From Corylus avellana (Eukaryota; Streptophyta; Magnoliopsida; Fagales; Betulaceae), in contig NC_081547.1 of assembly GCF_901000735.1 (NCBI RefSeq), positions 21,824,838 to 21,888,837 on the forward strand: a stretch of 64,000 nt of DNA. Direction: 5' to 3'. Numbering within the stretch: position 1 is the first letter of the stretch; every line of letters begins with the position of its first letter. Below the pieces are notes generated by a model, which searched no databases, was not told where the DNA came from, and saw nothing but the letters and a program-made list of their open reading frames with translations. Of the stretch, positions 11,235 to 23,602 are shown one piece after another. The translations under genes and the position numbers were made by a program.

Positions 11235-12780
11235 GTAATCAGCCAAACTAAAGTTTGAGGGATAAATGTATTCTTTGTCCTTGTGGTTTGAAATTTTGAC
11301 AAATAGCTACCTTAGTTTTTTTTTTTAAAAAAAAAAAATGATTAAACACTCCTTGAGATAAGCACAAAAGACAAATTAGTATCTTCATTTAAAAAAGTTG
11401 GTTGAATCCATTAATGTGCTACATCACTGCCATTCACACTGTAACATATGCCACTTTTTTCAATTAAAAAAGAAAGTACTAAAAGGTATTAAAAACAATG
11501 AAACTAAGCAAGCCACTAAGAATATCTTGTTCCATCGGCGAATCATATGCCGTCTAGCTGGAACCTAATATTTTTTTCCCCTCTTTCTCATAGTGCCCAA
11601 AAAACTGTCTGGATAGTACTCAAAAGCTTTCTAGAATTTTCCAGTCTTCTTGAGAAGCTCCTTATGCTTAATCTCACCATTCCCATTGACTGCATCAAGC
11701 TTAATTTGTTGATTCAATATATATCATTGTGAAATCTGAAAATAAAAATCGAAGCGTCGGATCTTCCATGTCTATTGGGATTTTATCAAATGGCCCAATT
11801 CATCATCTGAAGTCGTACATATTGAATTGTTCCATTTTCTATAAAAGTCAACTACTTCACTCTCAGGATAAACCATTGTACCATTATAACTCTCATTTCA
11901 GCTTTTTTGCTGTGTCAGATGCCATTTGAAGACTTAAGTGGCCCTGTTTTCTTCTTTAACAAAACTCCTTTGTCCTTCTCTAATTTTTTTCTTTTCTATT
12001 CGTCTATGCTCTCCCAGCATCATCAGCTCCTTTTCCAATGTCATGGTAAATGTGCATAACAGTTGGGTTTGATTCTTCATTCTGCGTTTTCGGGAACGAG
12101 AGTGAATCTTTGTTGGTTTCCTGATGTTCTTTCCTCAAGCCATACCTTGCTTCTGCCGCACTCTCTTCTGGAGCTTTGGTCTCTTCCGCAAATGAATGGT
12201 TCGTGGTTTCTTTTGGTTTTTAAATGGCAGCGGTTGCCGGTTGCTGGTTGGACAAACACGAGGACATAATTTTCTCAAGCATAGTACTTCATTAACGGTC
12301 TCCCTTTTAATAGAAGGGTAATAAAGAGAATTACTAATGCAAATAGGACTCTTAAATCATCTACATACCTGGCCGACCGACTAGGACTAGGACTCTTAAT
12401 TCATTCTAATCATCAACTAAGAGTTTGTTTGGAATTGCGTTTGATAAATAGAGCTTTTAACTCAAAAAGAGCTCTTTGGCAAAAGCTTCATTTTTAAGCT
12501 TTTGCCGAAAGTGCTTTTTGGTCATTTCTAGGCTTTTTGAACCTTTAAAAGCGCTTTTAATTTTTTTACCAAACAAGTACTGTTTTCTTCTAACGAATTT
12601 TTTGAGTGTTAAAAGCACTTTTAGGCTCCTCAAACATAATCCTAAGCATGCTCTAAAACAATTTGGTAATCTAATTTCAAGGCTAAAATAAGTTGTAATC
12701 GAAATTGAATTTCTATTTATTATTAGTCGGTATGCCATTTTAAATATTTTATTGACACTATCTCTCTTCACTTGTAGTAG
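11235..12780 (+). other. Long intron of the left RLP copy with a possible reverse-strand gene fragment
   Basis: This interval lies between good splice sites (AAG/gtaatc at 11234 and tag/GTTTG at 12781). On the minus strand, 12270 down to 11550 shows broken stretches that look protein-like (an acidic section with EETKAPEESAAEARYGL, later KLDAVNGNGEIKHKELLKK) separated by stops and shifts. I do not recognise the family; it may be a decayed retrocopy. At 12430-12690 there is a MITE-like section rich in AAAAGC/GCTTTT motifs between 'gtttgtttgg' and 'caaacataatcc'. Confidence 0.35.
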
Positions 12781-13388
12781 GTTTGTCTAATTCCAGTATT
12801 TCTCCATATATCGGGACACTATCTTCTTTAAAGGCTATATCATTAGCTTGCAATTCTCTCAATGGCACTCTTCCAAAAGGTAAGAATCGACTAGAAAATC
12901 AAGTGTTTGCAAATTGTTAGTCTTACCAATCTAATAAATTATCTACAATTGATTAAAAATGTGAGATAAGGTGAATTGAAGGACCATGGTTGATTTAACT
13001 CAGCAATTGACCATTCACTTTCTTTTTTTCTTTTTCTTTTTTTTTTTTCATTTTGAAAAACCCATATTTAAAACCTGATTTTTCTTGTTGATTCTTAGAG
13101 TGGAACATAGTTAAGATAGACATTTCTAATGTTATTCCTTTCGACAGATTTGTGCTCACTCAAGAAGCTTCAAGAGTTAGATCTTTATGGTAATCTCTTT
13201 GAAGGGATCCTTCCAACATGCCTAAACAATTTGACATCTCTTAGATTGTTAGATATATCTAGGAATCGATTCGTTGGAAACATCTCTCCATATCTAATAG
13301 CCAGCCTCACATCACTTGAGTACATTGATCTCAGTTATAACCAATTTGAGGGTCTATTCCAACTCAACATATCTGCTAATCACTCTAA

Positions 13389-13488
13389 NNNNNNNNNNNN
13401 NNNNNNNNNNNNNNNNNNNNNNNNNNNNNNNNNNNNNNNNNNNNNNNNNNNNNNNNNNNNNNNNNNNNNNNNNNNNNNNNNNNNNNNN
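13389..13488. other. Assembly gap, 100 N
   Basis: Exactly 100 N, the usual placeholder for unknown size. The left RLP coding exon enters it, and the right arm of the inverted repeat leaves it in the middle of a copied intron. Order or orientation across this join is not supported by sequence. Confidence 0.99.
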
Positions 13489-13833
13489 TATTCTTTTGAT
13501 CGCAAACTTTATAGCCTATGTGGTGGTTTTCTATTTTTGGTAAAAAAAAAATTAAGATAGATTTATGTATAAATTGGAACTAAGAAGAATATGGTAGAGT
13601 TTTCCATTATTTTGCGTGGGGAAGAAATCTATATAACGTTTCCTAAAATCTTTGAGCAGTAAAAATTTGAAAAAATCAAAAACAAAACAGAGGATTGAAT
13701 GCAGGTGGAGAAAATTGTGACTTGTGTCATAAAATAAATAAGTAGTTTAATAGAAATATGAAAGACGTGTGTAAAATGGTTATGAAGTAATTGAAAATTT
13801 AAAACTTGAGTGTGTGTCTCTCCCTCTCATTAC

Positions 13834-16800
13834 CTTGGATTGTCAGGGAGCTATTGAGCCCATTACCACCTAAATCCAACTTCTCCAAGTTTTCAAACGC
13901 TGATAATTCTGCATTGTTAAACAGAACATAGAAAATTTCAAACATGAATATTGGAAGTTTCTATAAGTAATACGGAAGATCAATATACCTTTGGCAGGAA
14001 AGGATCCTTCCATATAATTCGAAGCAAGATTCAAATTCTTAAGGGATTTGACTGCGCTCAATGATTCAATGATGCTTTTGTCGAAATGGTTGAAACTAAG
14101 ATATAAGGTTTCTAAATTCTCCAATCTTGACAAGCTTTCCGAACCTGTAATAGATCTATTAAAAACAAAACTATGCAATTTGCAGTGTTTAGAAGAAAAA
14201 TAGCGTTTTATAGCTTAAACAAATTTGGCTACTCTAGTGTTAAAGTCAACTAGAAACCGTAACTGATATGTAATGTTGATTATAATGCACATAGGGAAAC
14301 ACACTGATGCATTTCATGCTTCACACAACTTTCTTTGCATATTTCCGACATGATGGACATCCAAGCACAATTGTTGTGATTCAAGTCAACATCAACAAAA
14401 TGGGATCGATGTAGCCATACAATCTCATAATGTTTTACACTGCTTTTGTAATTATCTTCTATGAGCTACTTGGGTGGCTTCTATTTTGCATTTGTTATCG
14501 TGTAGGGTAGACTAACTGCAATACTGATAACAACATATGGAACCTTAACAATTTAGGATTTTTGTATTGAATATTAGTGATTGATTGAGATACAATAAAC
14601 ATCATCCCAACCCTACACTTGCAGTTGTAATTGAAATTATATTCTTTTGATCGCAAACTTTATAGCCTATGTGGTGGTTTTCTATTTTTGGTAAAAAAAA
14701 ATTAAGATAGATTTATGTATAAGTTGGAACAAAGAAGAATATGGTATAGTTTTCCATTATTTTGCGAGGGGAAGAAATCTATATAACGTTTCCTAAAATC
14801 TTTGAGCAGTAAAAATTTGAAAAAAAAATCAAAAACAAAACAGAGGATTGAATGCAGGTGGAGAAAATTGTGACTTGTGTCATAAAATAAATAAGTAGTT
14901 TAATAGAAATATGAAAGACGTGTGTAAAATGGTTATGAAGTAATTGAAAATTTAAAACTTAAGTGTGTGTCTCTCCCTCTCATTACCTTGGATTCTCAGA
15001 GAGCTATTGAGCCAATTATGACTTAAATCCAACTTCTCCAAGTTTTCAAAAGCCGATATTCCTACATAAAGCAGAACAAAGAAAATTTCAAATATGATTG
15101 TAATTGCTTCCAGTTTCTATAAAATAATACTGAAGATGAACATATGTACCTTTGATTGGAAAAGATCCTCTTATTTCGTTCCATTGAAGATTCAGATTCT
15201 TAAGGGATTTGATTGCAGGCAATGATTCTATGATGCTTCTGTTTAAATAGTTGTCACTAAGATCTAAGGTCTCCAGGTTCGCCAATCTTGACAAGCTTTC
15301 AAAACCTGTAGTAGATCTATTAAAAAAAAAAAAAAAAAGAAAAAAAAGCAAGTATGCAATTCGTAGTATTTAGCCGAAAAATAGTATTTTACAGCTTACT
15401 AACTAGATATGCACAATTCAAACTTTTGGACAACATCACTTGATAATCACTAGTATTTCGTGATAATTATTTTAAATCAAGAATATATGTTCAGCTTTAG
15501 GGGATGTAAGTCCGCTTGTAAGAGATACAAAAGAAGTGACCATATAATTAAGGAAAAAGTACAGTTAAAGAAGCTTTGAAATGATGATCATAAATACAAA
15601 GGGAAGCGATATTAGATTACCTGTAGTTGTATTGCACCTTCCCAAATGATTTCCTCCAAGACTCAATGTGTTAAGAGACGCAAGTCCACTTAGAGATGGT
15701 ATAATGCTCCAATCAAAGGAATTAGAACCAAGGTTCAATATCTCCAACTTTGGAAGTAGTGCTAGCCTTTCAAAACCTGGAAGAAAATGATTGGAAGACA
15801 CAAAAAAGAACCCCATCTTATGCTTCAATACAAAAAATTCAAGATTAATTTGATAGAAATATTCAATTTCAAATTGATTTTCATACTCTAGCTTGAACCT
15901 TATGATTGATGCTTATAACCTATGGTTATAGAGCACTTGTCAAATTGTGCATTCGAATGAAAATTAGTAAGAAGTAAGTACAATGGAAGGTATCAAATTG
16001 TGCCCTCAACAGAATTTGTTCTCTATATGTGATGAATAATTCTACAATACATGCATGCATGCCATCAATAGATAATAAATATGTGAACATAATCACGGAA
16101 TAAGTACTATTAAAGAGAGATTTGAAATGATAATAATAAATATAAAGGGAAAAAGGCCGGCTATAGAAGTAGAATAGCTTCCAATGTATTCCAAAGTTCA
16201 AAAGAATTCCTTGCAAGACTCAATGCGTTAAGGGACATAAGTCCACTTAAAGATGCTATAATGCTATAACCAAGGTTCAATATCTCCAATTGCGAAGTAG
16301 TACTAGCCTTTCAAAACCTGGAAGAACATTATTGGAAGACCAAAAAAGAATTCCATCATATATATATATGCTTCAATACAAAAATTTCAAAAGCAACTCG
16401 ATAAAAATTTTCGGAGTGATCCATTCAAATTGATATTCATGCTCTTGAACCTTATGATTGATGCGTCTAACCCGCGGTTAAACTACTCTCTCCATGACAG
16501 AAAACTTGCCTTGCAGTGGTAGGGAACCATTATAGTAATTCCAGCTTATATCTAGCTTGTTCAAGTTTCTCAATGCAATTAACTCTGCATTTCAAATTAA
16601 AGATAAATGAAAATTAGTAAGAACCAAGTGGAATCAATGTATCAAACTATAAATCCTCTCATAAGATATAGGATAGAAGAAATCGCCTTGAGCAGGAAAG
16701 TATCCTTGCAACTTATTCTGAGTAAGAATCAAAGTTTCAAGCGATGTCACTGCACCCAAAGACTGTAGAATACTATTATTATCGAAGTAGTTATAACCAA

Positions 16801-18917
16801 GGTCTAAAATTCTCAGATTCCTTAAGCTCGACATCTTCTCAAATCCTACAAAAGAGAAAAAGAAAAAGTTACTGGTTGAATGAGGAAAATTAATTAAAAA
16901 AATGATGCTAATTGTCAACGGCGTTTGTTCGCTACATAATTCTTGTACTATGCTTCGAAAATATTCATACAATACATGCATGCCTTCAGACTTCAGTACG
17001 TATATGTGTAACAACCCATGACCATTCGTCTAATGGAATGCAAGAGTAATCTAGTTTTACATTAAATGGCTTTCATTTCATTTTAAGTATTGTGGATTTA
17101 CTTAACATGGAAATTATCCAATGGTTTACTTGGAAGTGTAGAGGGTGAAGGAAAATACAGAAAAAGGATAGGAGGAGAGGGAAGTAGAAAATTTTATTTT
17201 TATAATAACTTTAAGGATATATGTTTTCATATATGTTTTAATTTTAATTTTTTAATAACTTCAACGTCAAAAACCCTGTGGGGAGGAGGGAGCGCTTGCT
17301 TCCCCCTTTCCCCTCTCCCCTACTGGACCTACTCCCCTCTTCTTTCCTTCCTCTCCCCTTAGCTTATGCTGCCCTGCCTCCATCCGTCCTCCACCATGCT
17401 GCACCGCTCTTCTCCTCCCCATAATCAATTGGGCTTTAGATCTAGCTTTTCAAATCTAGATTTAGTCTGCTTAACTGGTTTCGCTCAACCATGTGTCAGC
17501 CAAACGTGCTCCCTGGCTCCTCAGCTGCCCATTCGCGCAAAACAGCTCCATCTCGTCCATCACACGCTGGCCAGTGCGCTTCGCCTCCCTTGCCCCGGCT
17601 GTTGTAACTATTTGCTGGCTTTTTTATTTTTTTTGAATAAGGGTTTGACTTTTCCTTAGATATACTTTCATGAGCAATCTCTGGGGTGCAAGTTTTTATC
17701 CTGACCTTTGAGTCGAAGATGATTAGTTTCGGTGTGAGGGTTTTACTCCCATGACCGAGAAAATCAAAGTTAGGAATATGAACTACCAATGTATCAGATT
17801 GAGTCTGCTTGGAGCAAATCTATTCTATAACTGAAGTTTAAACATGAGTTAGTGAATGTTAAAGTTATAAATATGACTTGATTATAAGATTTTTATATTT
17901 GTCTTTATGACATTGTAACCATATGTATAGCTTTATTGTAAAAAAGACCTCGTAGGTTGTCAAAAGGCCTCCTGATCTCATTTTATTTTTCTGGAGGTCT
18001 TTCACTTTTTTTCCATCAATATGGTCCCTCTTGGAGTGGAATTTATCCAAGCGCTATCAAATTCACAGACAACAACATCAGTAAAATGTGATGCTTAATT
18101 AACCATTCAGACTGACAATATATATGTGTATACTCCAACTCCAAGGCTGAAGAAGGTCCGACCCCTGGGTGTAATTATTAATATAATTCAGAATCACGCG
18201 GGACACCCGTGATTCAACAGAAAATACCAATTATAAAATTTTATAAATTAATATTTGTAATTAAAGAGGTAAATCCGACCCCTGCAATTCTTAATTTTAT
18301 CACCCAAGAGAACAAAAGGGCTCAAGGAAATCTTTTCGCTTTTTATTTCTTTTTGGATGAAGGGAATTAGCTAGAATAAAGACGTTCAAAACATAATTCT
18401 TCGATCTGCCCCTGTTTTTTATGGAGGGGGTCGGCGGTATGTATGCATAAGAAAGGAAAAGCAGAGGGGCGGGAGAGAACATACCTTCATTTGGTAGGCA
18501 ACCACCAATTGAATTGGCGGATAGATTAAGACTTTTTAGCTCCTTCAATGGCACCAACATTGACACGTTTAGCAACCAACGGTTCTCATAATAACTATAT
18601 TCATGGTGATCACGATTTTCATAGTAATAAGGATCATGGTTTAAGTTGTAGAGGGAAAGGTTGATGACGTGAGAGTTGGTGGAGTTGCACGTGACCCTCT
18701 CCCAACTACAACAATCACTCTTTGCGTCGTCCATCCATGAGGGAAGAACATCTGCATGAATAATATTGGATTTCAGAAACGCCTTCAGCTCAAGCAGAGC
18801 AATCCTCTCTTCATGGAAGCAGCCTCTGTGCTGATGAAATTGAAGAAACACAAGTAAACCCCACAGCAAAGCTTTCACAAAACTAGGCCACTCCATTCTT
18901 GACAAAAATTGTTTCAT
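13834..18917 (-). CDS. LRR receptor-like protein gene, right copy, 5' part with intact exon 1
   Basis: Same gene type as the left copy, read on the minus strand. Exon 1 is 18917-18485: the ATG gives MKQFLSRMEWPSF, a signal peptide and the LRR N-terminal cap with SDCCSWERVTC. It stays open into the first LRR (LKSLNLSANSIGG) because it lacks the extra base of the left copy. Further exons are 16845-16687, 16584-16510, a dead module from 16317, 15776-15621, 15305-15150, 15061-14987, 14144-13989 and 13908-13834. Each starts after AG and ends in phase 1. The 13908-13834 exon is full length (75 bp), unlike left exon 9. The donors after 16687 and 16510 begin GC rather than GT. The gene runs into the gap at 13488, so the rest of the ectodomain and the anchor are missing. 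Ligand and function cannot be inferred. Confidence 0.8.
17090..18484 (-). other. Intron 1 of the right RLP copy (part)
   Basis: Mirror of left intron 1, including the GC-rich Pro/Ser-coding stretch at 17366-17659. No gene is supported in it. Confidence 0.5.
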
Positions 18918-18959
18918 TATTTTGTAACTATATAATAAACCAGTGTACACCGAAGGGAA

Positions 18960-19863
18960 AGGCTTCTCATATATATAGGTATATACAAGTTTGACGGTTT
19001 CATTTCCGAATCCATGATTAATGGGTCCACAGAAAAAGTTGTTTGTCCAAAAAATTATTTTCTCATGTGTAGAGGCGTGTGCGTGTCTATAATATTGGAT
19101 AGTGTCTTCATTTGCTGAATCACTATTAAGCCGTGTCCTATTAATGTAACATGGTTGATAAAAGAGAATTTAATTATCCTAATTTAAATATTTAATTTTG
19201 AATGTTTAATGTGAAAACCAAAATATATATATGTGCTTATTCCTAATTTTTTTTTCCCCTTCTTCTAGGCGTAGATCGTAGGCTTGTAGCTAGAGCCTTG
19301 GTAAATGTAAAATCCTATTAAATTTATAAATGATTTTTTATTTTTTTTTCAACAAAAGACTTGCGTGAGATGAGTGATTCGCACGTGGAAGATTCGAAGG
19401 CATCACTGGGTAACTCAACGACTAAATTCAAAAAGAAAACAAACTTTTGATTTTGTTCGATGACTTACTTTTGTAGTTTATATACATGGCAACTGAATTC
19501 ACCATTTATTAGGCTATTCTATCTAAGGCTGACTTGGTAAATTGAGATTGGTTTTGTGAAATTGACATGCCAGAAGATTGTCCAATTGAGATTGGATTCG
19601 TAAACTATAGACAGTCTCGTGGCAATTCATATTTTAAGGAGTGACATTATAAGTATCACATAAACTTTCATATCAACTTGTAAATAATTTATAGTAAAAA
19701 TTGATGGTACTACTCTAATACTACTGTAAATGAAATGTGATGATCTAATCAACCCATCAATGGTAATTTTCGAAAGTACCATTTGGGTATTTTCCGTTTG
19801 CGTGGGATGTGTCCAAACTAAAAGAGGTCAAGTCATAAGTCGGAAACTTAAGTAATTTTTAAA
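18960..19863 (-). other. Upstream region of the right RLP copy
   Basis: AT-rich and mirrored from 4150-5030. It carries a TATATATA stretch near 18969-18977 placed like a core promoter. A small insertion near 19075-19095 (gcgtgtgcgtgtc) is not in the left arm. Nothing else is recognised. Confidence 0.45.
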
Positions 19864-20105
19864 GGACAAAGTTTTCCTTCAAATTGGGTTGGATGAATTT
19901 TCTTTAACCTAATCTATAAAAATGACATGTGTCCCTTTTTTTTAATAACATGTAAGATGCACATGAATTTTTAATACAATTTATTCTAACATTGTTCTTA
20001 CTATTAAAAAAACATGTGATTTTCACATGCTCAAAGGACACATGTCATTTTTATAGATTAGTTTAGAAGAATTTCCTCCAACTCAGTTAAATGAAAACTT
20101 TGTCC
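19864..20105. mobile_element. Fold-back MITE, mirror copy of the one at 3906
   Basis: It is 242 bp and begins GGACAAAGTTTTCC and ends AAAACTTTGTCC, the same length as its partner at 3906-4147 in the left arm. It therefore came with the arm duplication and is not an independent insertion. Confidence 0.7.
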
Positions 20106-20451
20106 ATTTTGATAAGAAAGAATTTTAGTACTAGCTTCCTCGCTCAAACATTGAGCACTGCTTTGGAATTTGACCTAAAGCTGTTGGTTTTTCCTAATTA
20201 AAAGAAAATCATAATGGAGTAATTTAATGCTAGTGGATCTTTTTGGGAAGTGATCGTTCAATCAAGGTATAGGTTCTTAAGTTAGTAAAATGTCAATAAA
20301 TAACTCTTAAATTTTTTTAAAAGAAATATGTGAGAGATGACACTTAATTGTCTCATATTGAAGTAAGTTGAATGAAATTTCTTCCAAATTAATTTAGAAG
20401 AAATTTATGCCATTTTTTAAAAAAATTTCAGATCTCAATCCTCTCTTTGCT

Positions 20452-21072
20452 GGATCTGGATCCTCTCCAGTCTATTTTGGATTGGAGAGTATCCAATTAA
20501 TGGCCAAGAGATCCTGAGGCCATAAATTTGACATTTGTCCTATTAATAAAAAAAATAATAAAATATTATAAATATTTGAAAAATAATTAAAAATTAAAAA
20601 TAATGGGGTGACTAGTCACCCCCAAGGGCCAAATCTTAAAAACCAACAAAAAAAAAAAAAAAAAATTATTTGGCTCTTGTGGGTGGCCGGACCACCCCCG
20701 TGCTGGGGGTGGTCTGGCCACCCCCAAGGGCCGAATAAATTTTTTATTTTTTATTTTTTTAGTTTGGCCCTTGGGGTGGTCTGGCCACCCCAAGGGCCAT
20801 AAGGTGGTCCGGCCAACCCTGGCCGGCCATTGGGGATGGCTCTCAAGCCACCCCAACTAAAATGGGGTGGTCCGACCACCCTCTATAGCCAAGATGGGGT
20901 AGCCAACTACTCCTTTTTTTTTAATTATTTTTTAACATGAAATAATATTTTATTATTATTTTTTGTTAGTAAAACAAGTGTCCCATTTGGGGTTCTAAGA
21001 TTTTTAAGAAAAAATTTTGGTCATGAACTAAATATTCTTCGGTCTATTTTAAACTGGAGGGAATCCTATTCC
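20452..21072. mobile_element. Mutator-like GC-rich MITE, mirror copy of 2939-3559
   Basis: It has the same length (621 bp) and the same 9-bp flank in reverse (CTCTTTGCT at 20443-20451 and 21073-21081). The GC-rich GGTGGCC/GGCCACC core at about 20610-20900 is essentially unchanged from the left arm. Confidence 0.8.
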
Positions 21073-21744
21073 CTCTTTGCTCTCTTCCATCAACATTAAG
21101 TGCCAAATACCATTCTCTTTCACCTCCATCTATTGCACCTTTGAAAATAACATTCATCTCTGGCCCTTGATTAATCAATCCCCTTCAATAAGAGCCATTG
21201 AATCAATCCCCTTCAAAATGACCCATTGAGTCTAAATCCTGTGCATTTATGCCCACCTACGACTGCCAACTCCCATTTTCCAATTCAACCCTTTCTAATC
21301 TCAACCTTCCAATCTCCCCGAATTTAATCCAAAAAACCGTCCATAATTTTTACAACTCCAGACTTTCAAAGGGTGAAACACCGAGGGCCCACCTAACTAG
21401 ATTTTTGGTAAAACAGTAAATTGCAGGTCCATTTATAAGATAGTACTATGATAGAGAATGGATCATAATATAAATTACTAATTAAATGAATAATTTTTTT
21501 TTAACAAAGTTAGAATGTGCGGAAGAATGGTAATTACGTTTAAAAATAAAAAATAAAAAATAAAAAGACTGTGTTGGAAAATTGAACCAAATCCAAGAGA
21601 AGTCAACAAAAAGATAAACAGAAACTGAGATTTTTTTTTTTTTTTTGGTAATTATTCTTTCCCTCATGAACTACTATTGTATCAGAGCGGGTTCACTCTG
21701 TGAAGGATTAAATTCCTGAGTGTGATCTTTGTTTATTGTTTAAG

Positions 21745-23040
21745 ATGTCTCAAACCCTTAACACTGTGCCTAATTTTGATGGATCAAATTATGGCTATTG
21801 GAAATCCCGTATGAGATTTTTCTTAAAATCCATAGATGTTTGGCATGTCATTGAATCTGGATTTAAAGCTCCAGATAAGCCGACAGCTGAATGGTCTAAT
21901 GTTGAAAAATAAACTCGTATAGCGAATGACAAAGCTATGAATGCTCAATGCTTGGCAATTTCACAAACTGAGTTCTCCAGAATTTCAAATTATGATAGTG
22001 CCAAGGATGCATGGGAGATCCTAGAAACTACGTATGAAGGAACTAATCTTGTTAAAGCTTCAAAACTTCAAATGTTAGTTTCTCAATTTGAGGATATTAA
22101 AATGTTAGAGGATGAGACATTCAATGAATTTTTTGGTAAACTTAGTGAAATTAGAAATTCCATGATAAATTTAGGAAAGAAAGTTTCTGACACTAAGCTT
22201 ATTAGAAAAGTTATGAGATCCCTCCCTGAAAGATTCAGAATGAAGTTAACTGCTATTGAGTCATGCACTGATCTTAATACCATGAGGATAGAAGAGTTAG
22301 TTGGTGCTCTTCAAACTTATGAGTTTTCCTTGCCTCAACCTAGGAAAAATAAGGATATTGCCCTTAGAACTCTTAGGAAGAACTCTGATGAGTTATTTGA
22401 TGAGGATTCACCAGATGATGAGGAACTTGCATTGATAGCTAGAAGGTATTTTAGGAATGAACATAGAATTTCCAAGAAATTTGGAAAACAAAAAGAGAGT
22501 ACTCAGGGTAGAAATGAAAGAGACCCACGTGGTCTAAAATGTTATGAGTGTTCTGGCTATGGTCATGTGCAAAAGGATTGTGCTAACCTCAAGAGTAATA
22601 AGCCAAAAGGTCAAAAAGCTTTCAATATTACATTGAGTGACACTGATGAGGAAGAAACTCCTAATTATATGGCTTTTGGTGCATCTTATGATTCTGATGA
22701 TTCTAAGCAATCAGATGTTCAGTCTGCCCCTGATAATGAATCAAATAGGGTTAATGATCTTCAAAACTCCTTTAACAATTTAATGGAAAAGTTTTCTATG
22801 CTTAGAAATACTAACGTGAAAATTGTTAAGGATTTTAAGAATCTTGAGCTTGAAAGGGATAATTTGTTGAAATCTTTGAGTGATTCACATGTTGTTTGCA
22901 ATACTCTCAAATCTGAAAATCATGTGTTAATTACTAAAAATAAATCCCTTCAAAATGATCTAGTTGCATCTAGAAATCACTTGAGTAAATTCTCTAGTGA
23001 AAAGCTTGATAAAATGTTGCATATTCAATTTACAAAATGA
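21745..23040 (+). pseudogene. Copia gag polyprotein with an in-frame stop
   Basis: The frame opens at ATG 21745 (MSQTLNTVPNFDGSNYGYWK, the typical copia gag opening). It is broken by TAA at 21910, then stays open in the same frame to TGA at 23038-23040. In order it has the UBN2/DUF4219-like capsid region (WEILETTYEG, LVSQFEDIKM, LPERFRMKLTAIE) and an acidic linker. A CCHC zinc knuckle follows at about 22540-22590 (CYECSGYGHVQKDC, spacing C-x2-C-x4-H-x4-C), then a Ser/Asp-rich stretch and a coiled-coil-like tail. Gag packages element RNA. No protease follows, so the protein ends early where pol was lost. Confidence 0.85.
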
Positions 23041-23307
23041 GGAGAAAGTTTCACCACCATGAGGTTTTGACAAGTATATCAAATCAAAAGTCAAACCTTA
23101 TCATACTAGGGCCTAGCCACTCTCATCCTATACAATTCTCTTTGTAAAATATTTTTTACTGTGTCAAACTTGTGCAAAATATTTTACAAAGAGAATTGTA
23201 TAGGATGAGAGTGGCTAGGCCCTAGTATGATAAGGTTTGACTTTTGATTTGATATACTTGTCAAAATCTCATGGTGGTGAAACTTTCTCCTCATTTTGTA
23301 AATTGAA
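23024..23307. repeat. Near-perfect hairpin, 132-bp arms and 20-base loop
   Basis: Positions 23024-23155 and 23176-23307 are reverse complements with one mismatch seen (gaggtttt against gagatttt) and no indels; paired positions sum to 46331 throughout. The left arm includes the last codons and stop of gag. The structure sits exactly where pol should begin, so deletion and inverted duplication probably happened together. Confidence 0.95.
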
Positions 23308-23602
23308 AATTTTTCTCTTTGGATGGCTTACCCACACACCACACAAGCATAGGTTGAATGAAACATTTTCTTGGCTTGGGTTAAGCAATATGAGTTTCTA
23401 GCCATTTCTAGTCTCATGTATATTTTGCATATTTGGAGCATGTTTGGATATTCATTGTGCAATACATGAGTCATTGATGTGTTATCATGTGTGTTCATTT
23501 AACTTTTAAGGGGGAGAAACATGCTTTGCATTTCCAGTTTCCTGTTGTTAATTGAGTCATACATTGAGGGGGAGTTTTGCTGATGTTTCTTTATAATCAC
23601 GC

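Larger units (their letters stand above)
5065..13388 (+). pseudogene. LRR receptor-like protein gene, left copy, frameshifted in exon 1 and cut by a gap
   Basis: This encodes the extracellular part of a receptor-like protein of the multi-intron, Cuscuta-receptor/RLP15-like type, expected at the plasma membrane. Exon 1 (5065-5498) has a hydrophobic signal peptide (KALLWGLLVFLQF), then the N-terminal cap with ERIALLELKAFL, LPSWMD and the Cys pair in SDCCRWERVTC. One extra T near 5380 (ccattgaat, against ccatgaat in the right copy) causes an early stop. Later exons are 7125-7283, 7386-7460, 7653- (dead), 8196-8351, 8665-8820, 8909-8983, 9824-9979, 10060-10083 (shortened), 10924-11079, 11160-11234, 12781-12879 and 13148-13388. 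All are phase-1 LRR modules (LxxLxxLDLSxN). The last exon runs into the gap, so the C-terminal LRRs and membrane anchor are unseen. The frameshift may be real decay or a base error. Confidence 0.85.
13489..21676 (-). repeat. Right arm of the giant inverted repeat
   Basis: Reverse complement of 2340-10429. It ends at 21676 in the middle of the GGTAATTATC MITE family (gaactacta), where copia sequence starts at once. It lacks any counterpart of left exons 10-13. It carries base changes against the left arm in both exons and introns, so it is not a verbatim copy of the same reads. Confidence 0.9.
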
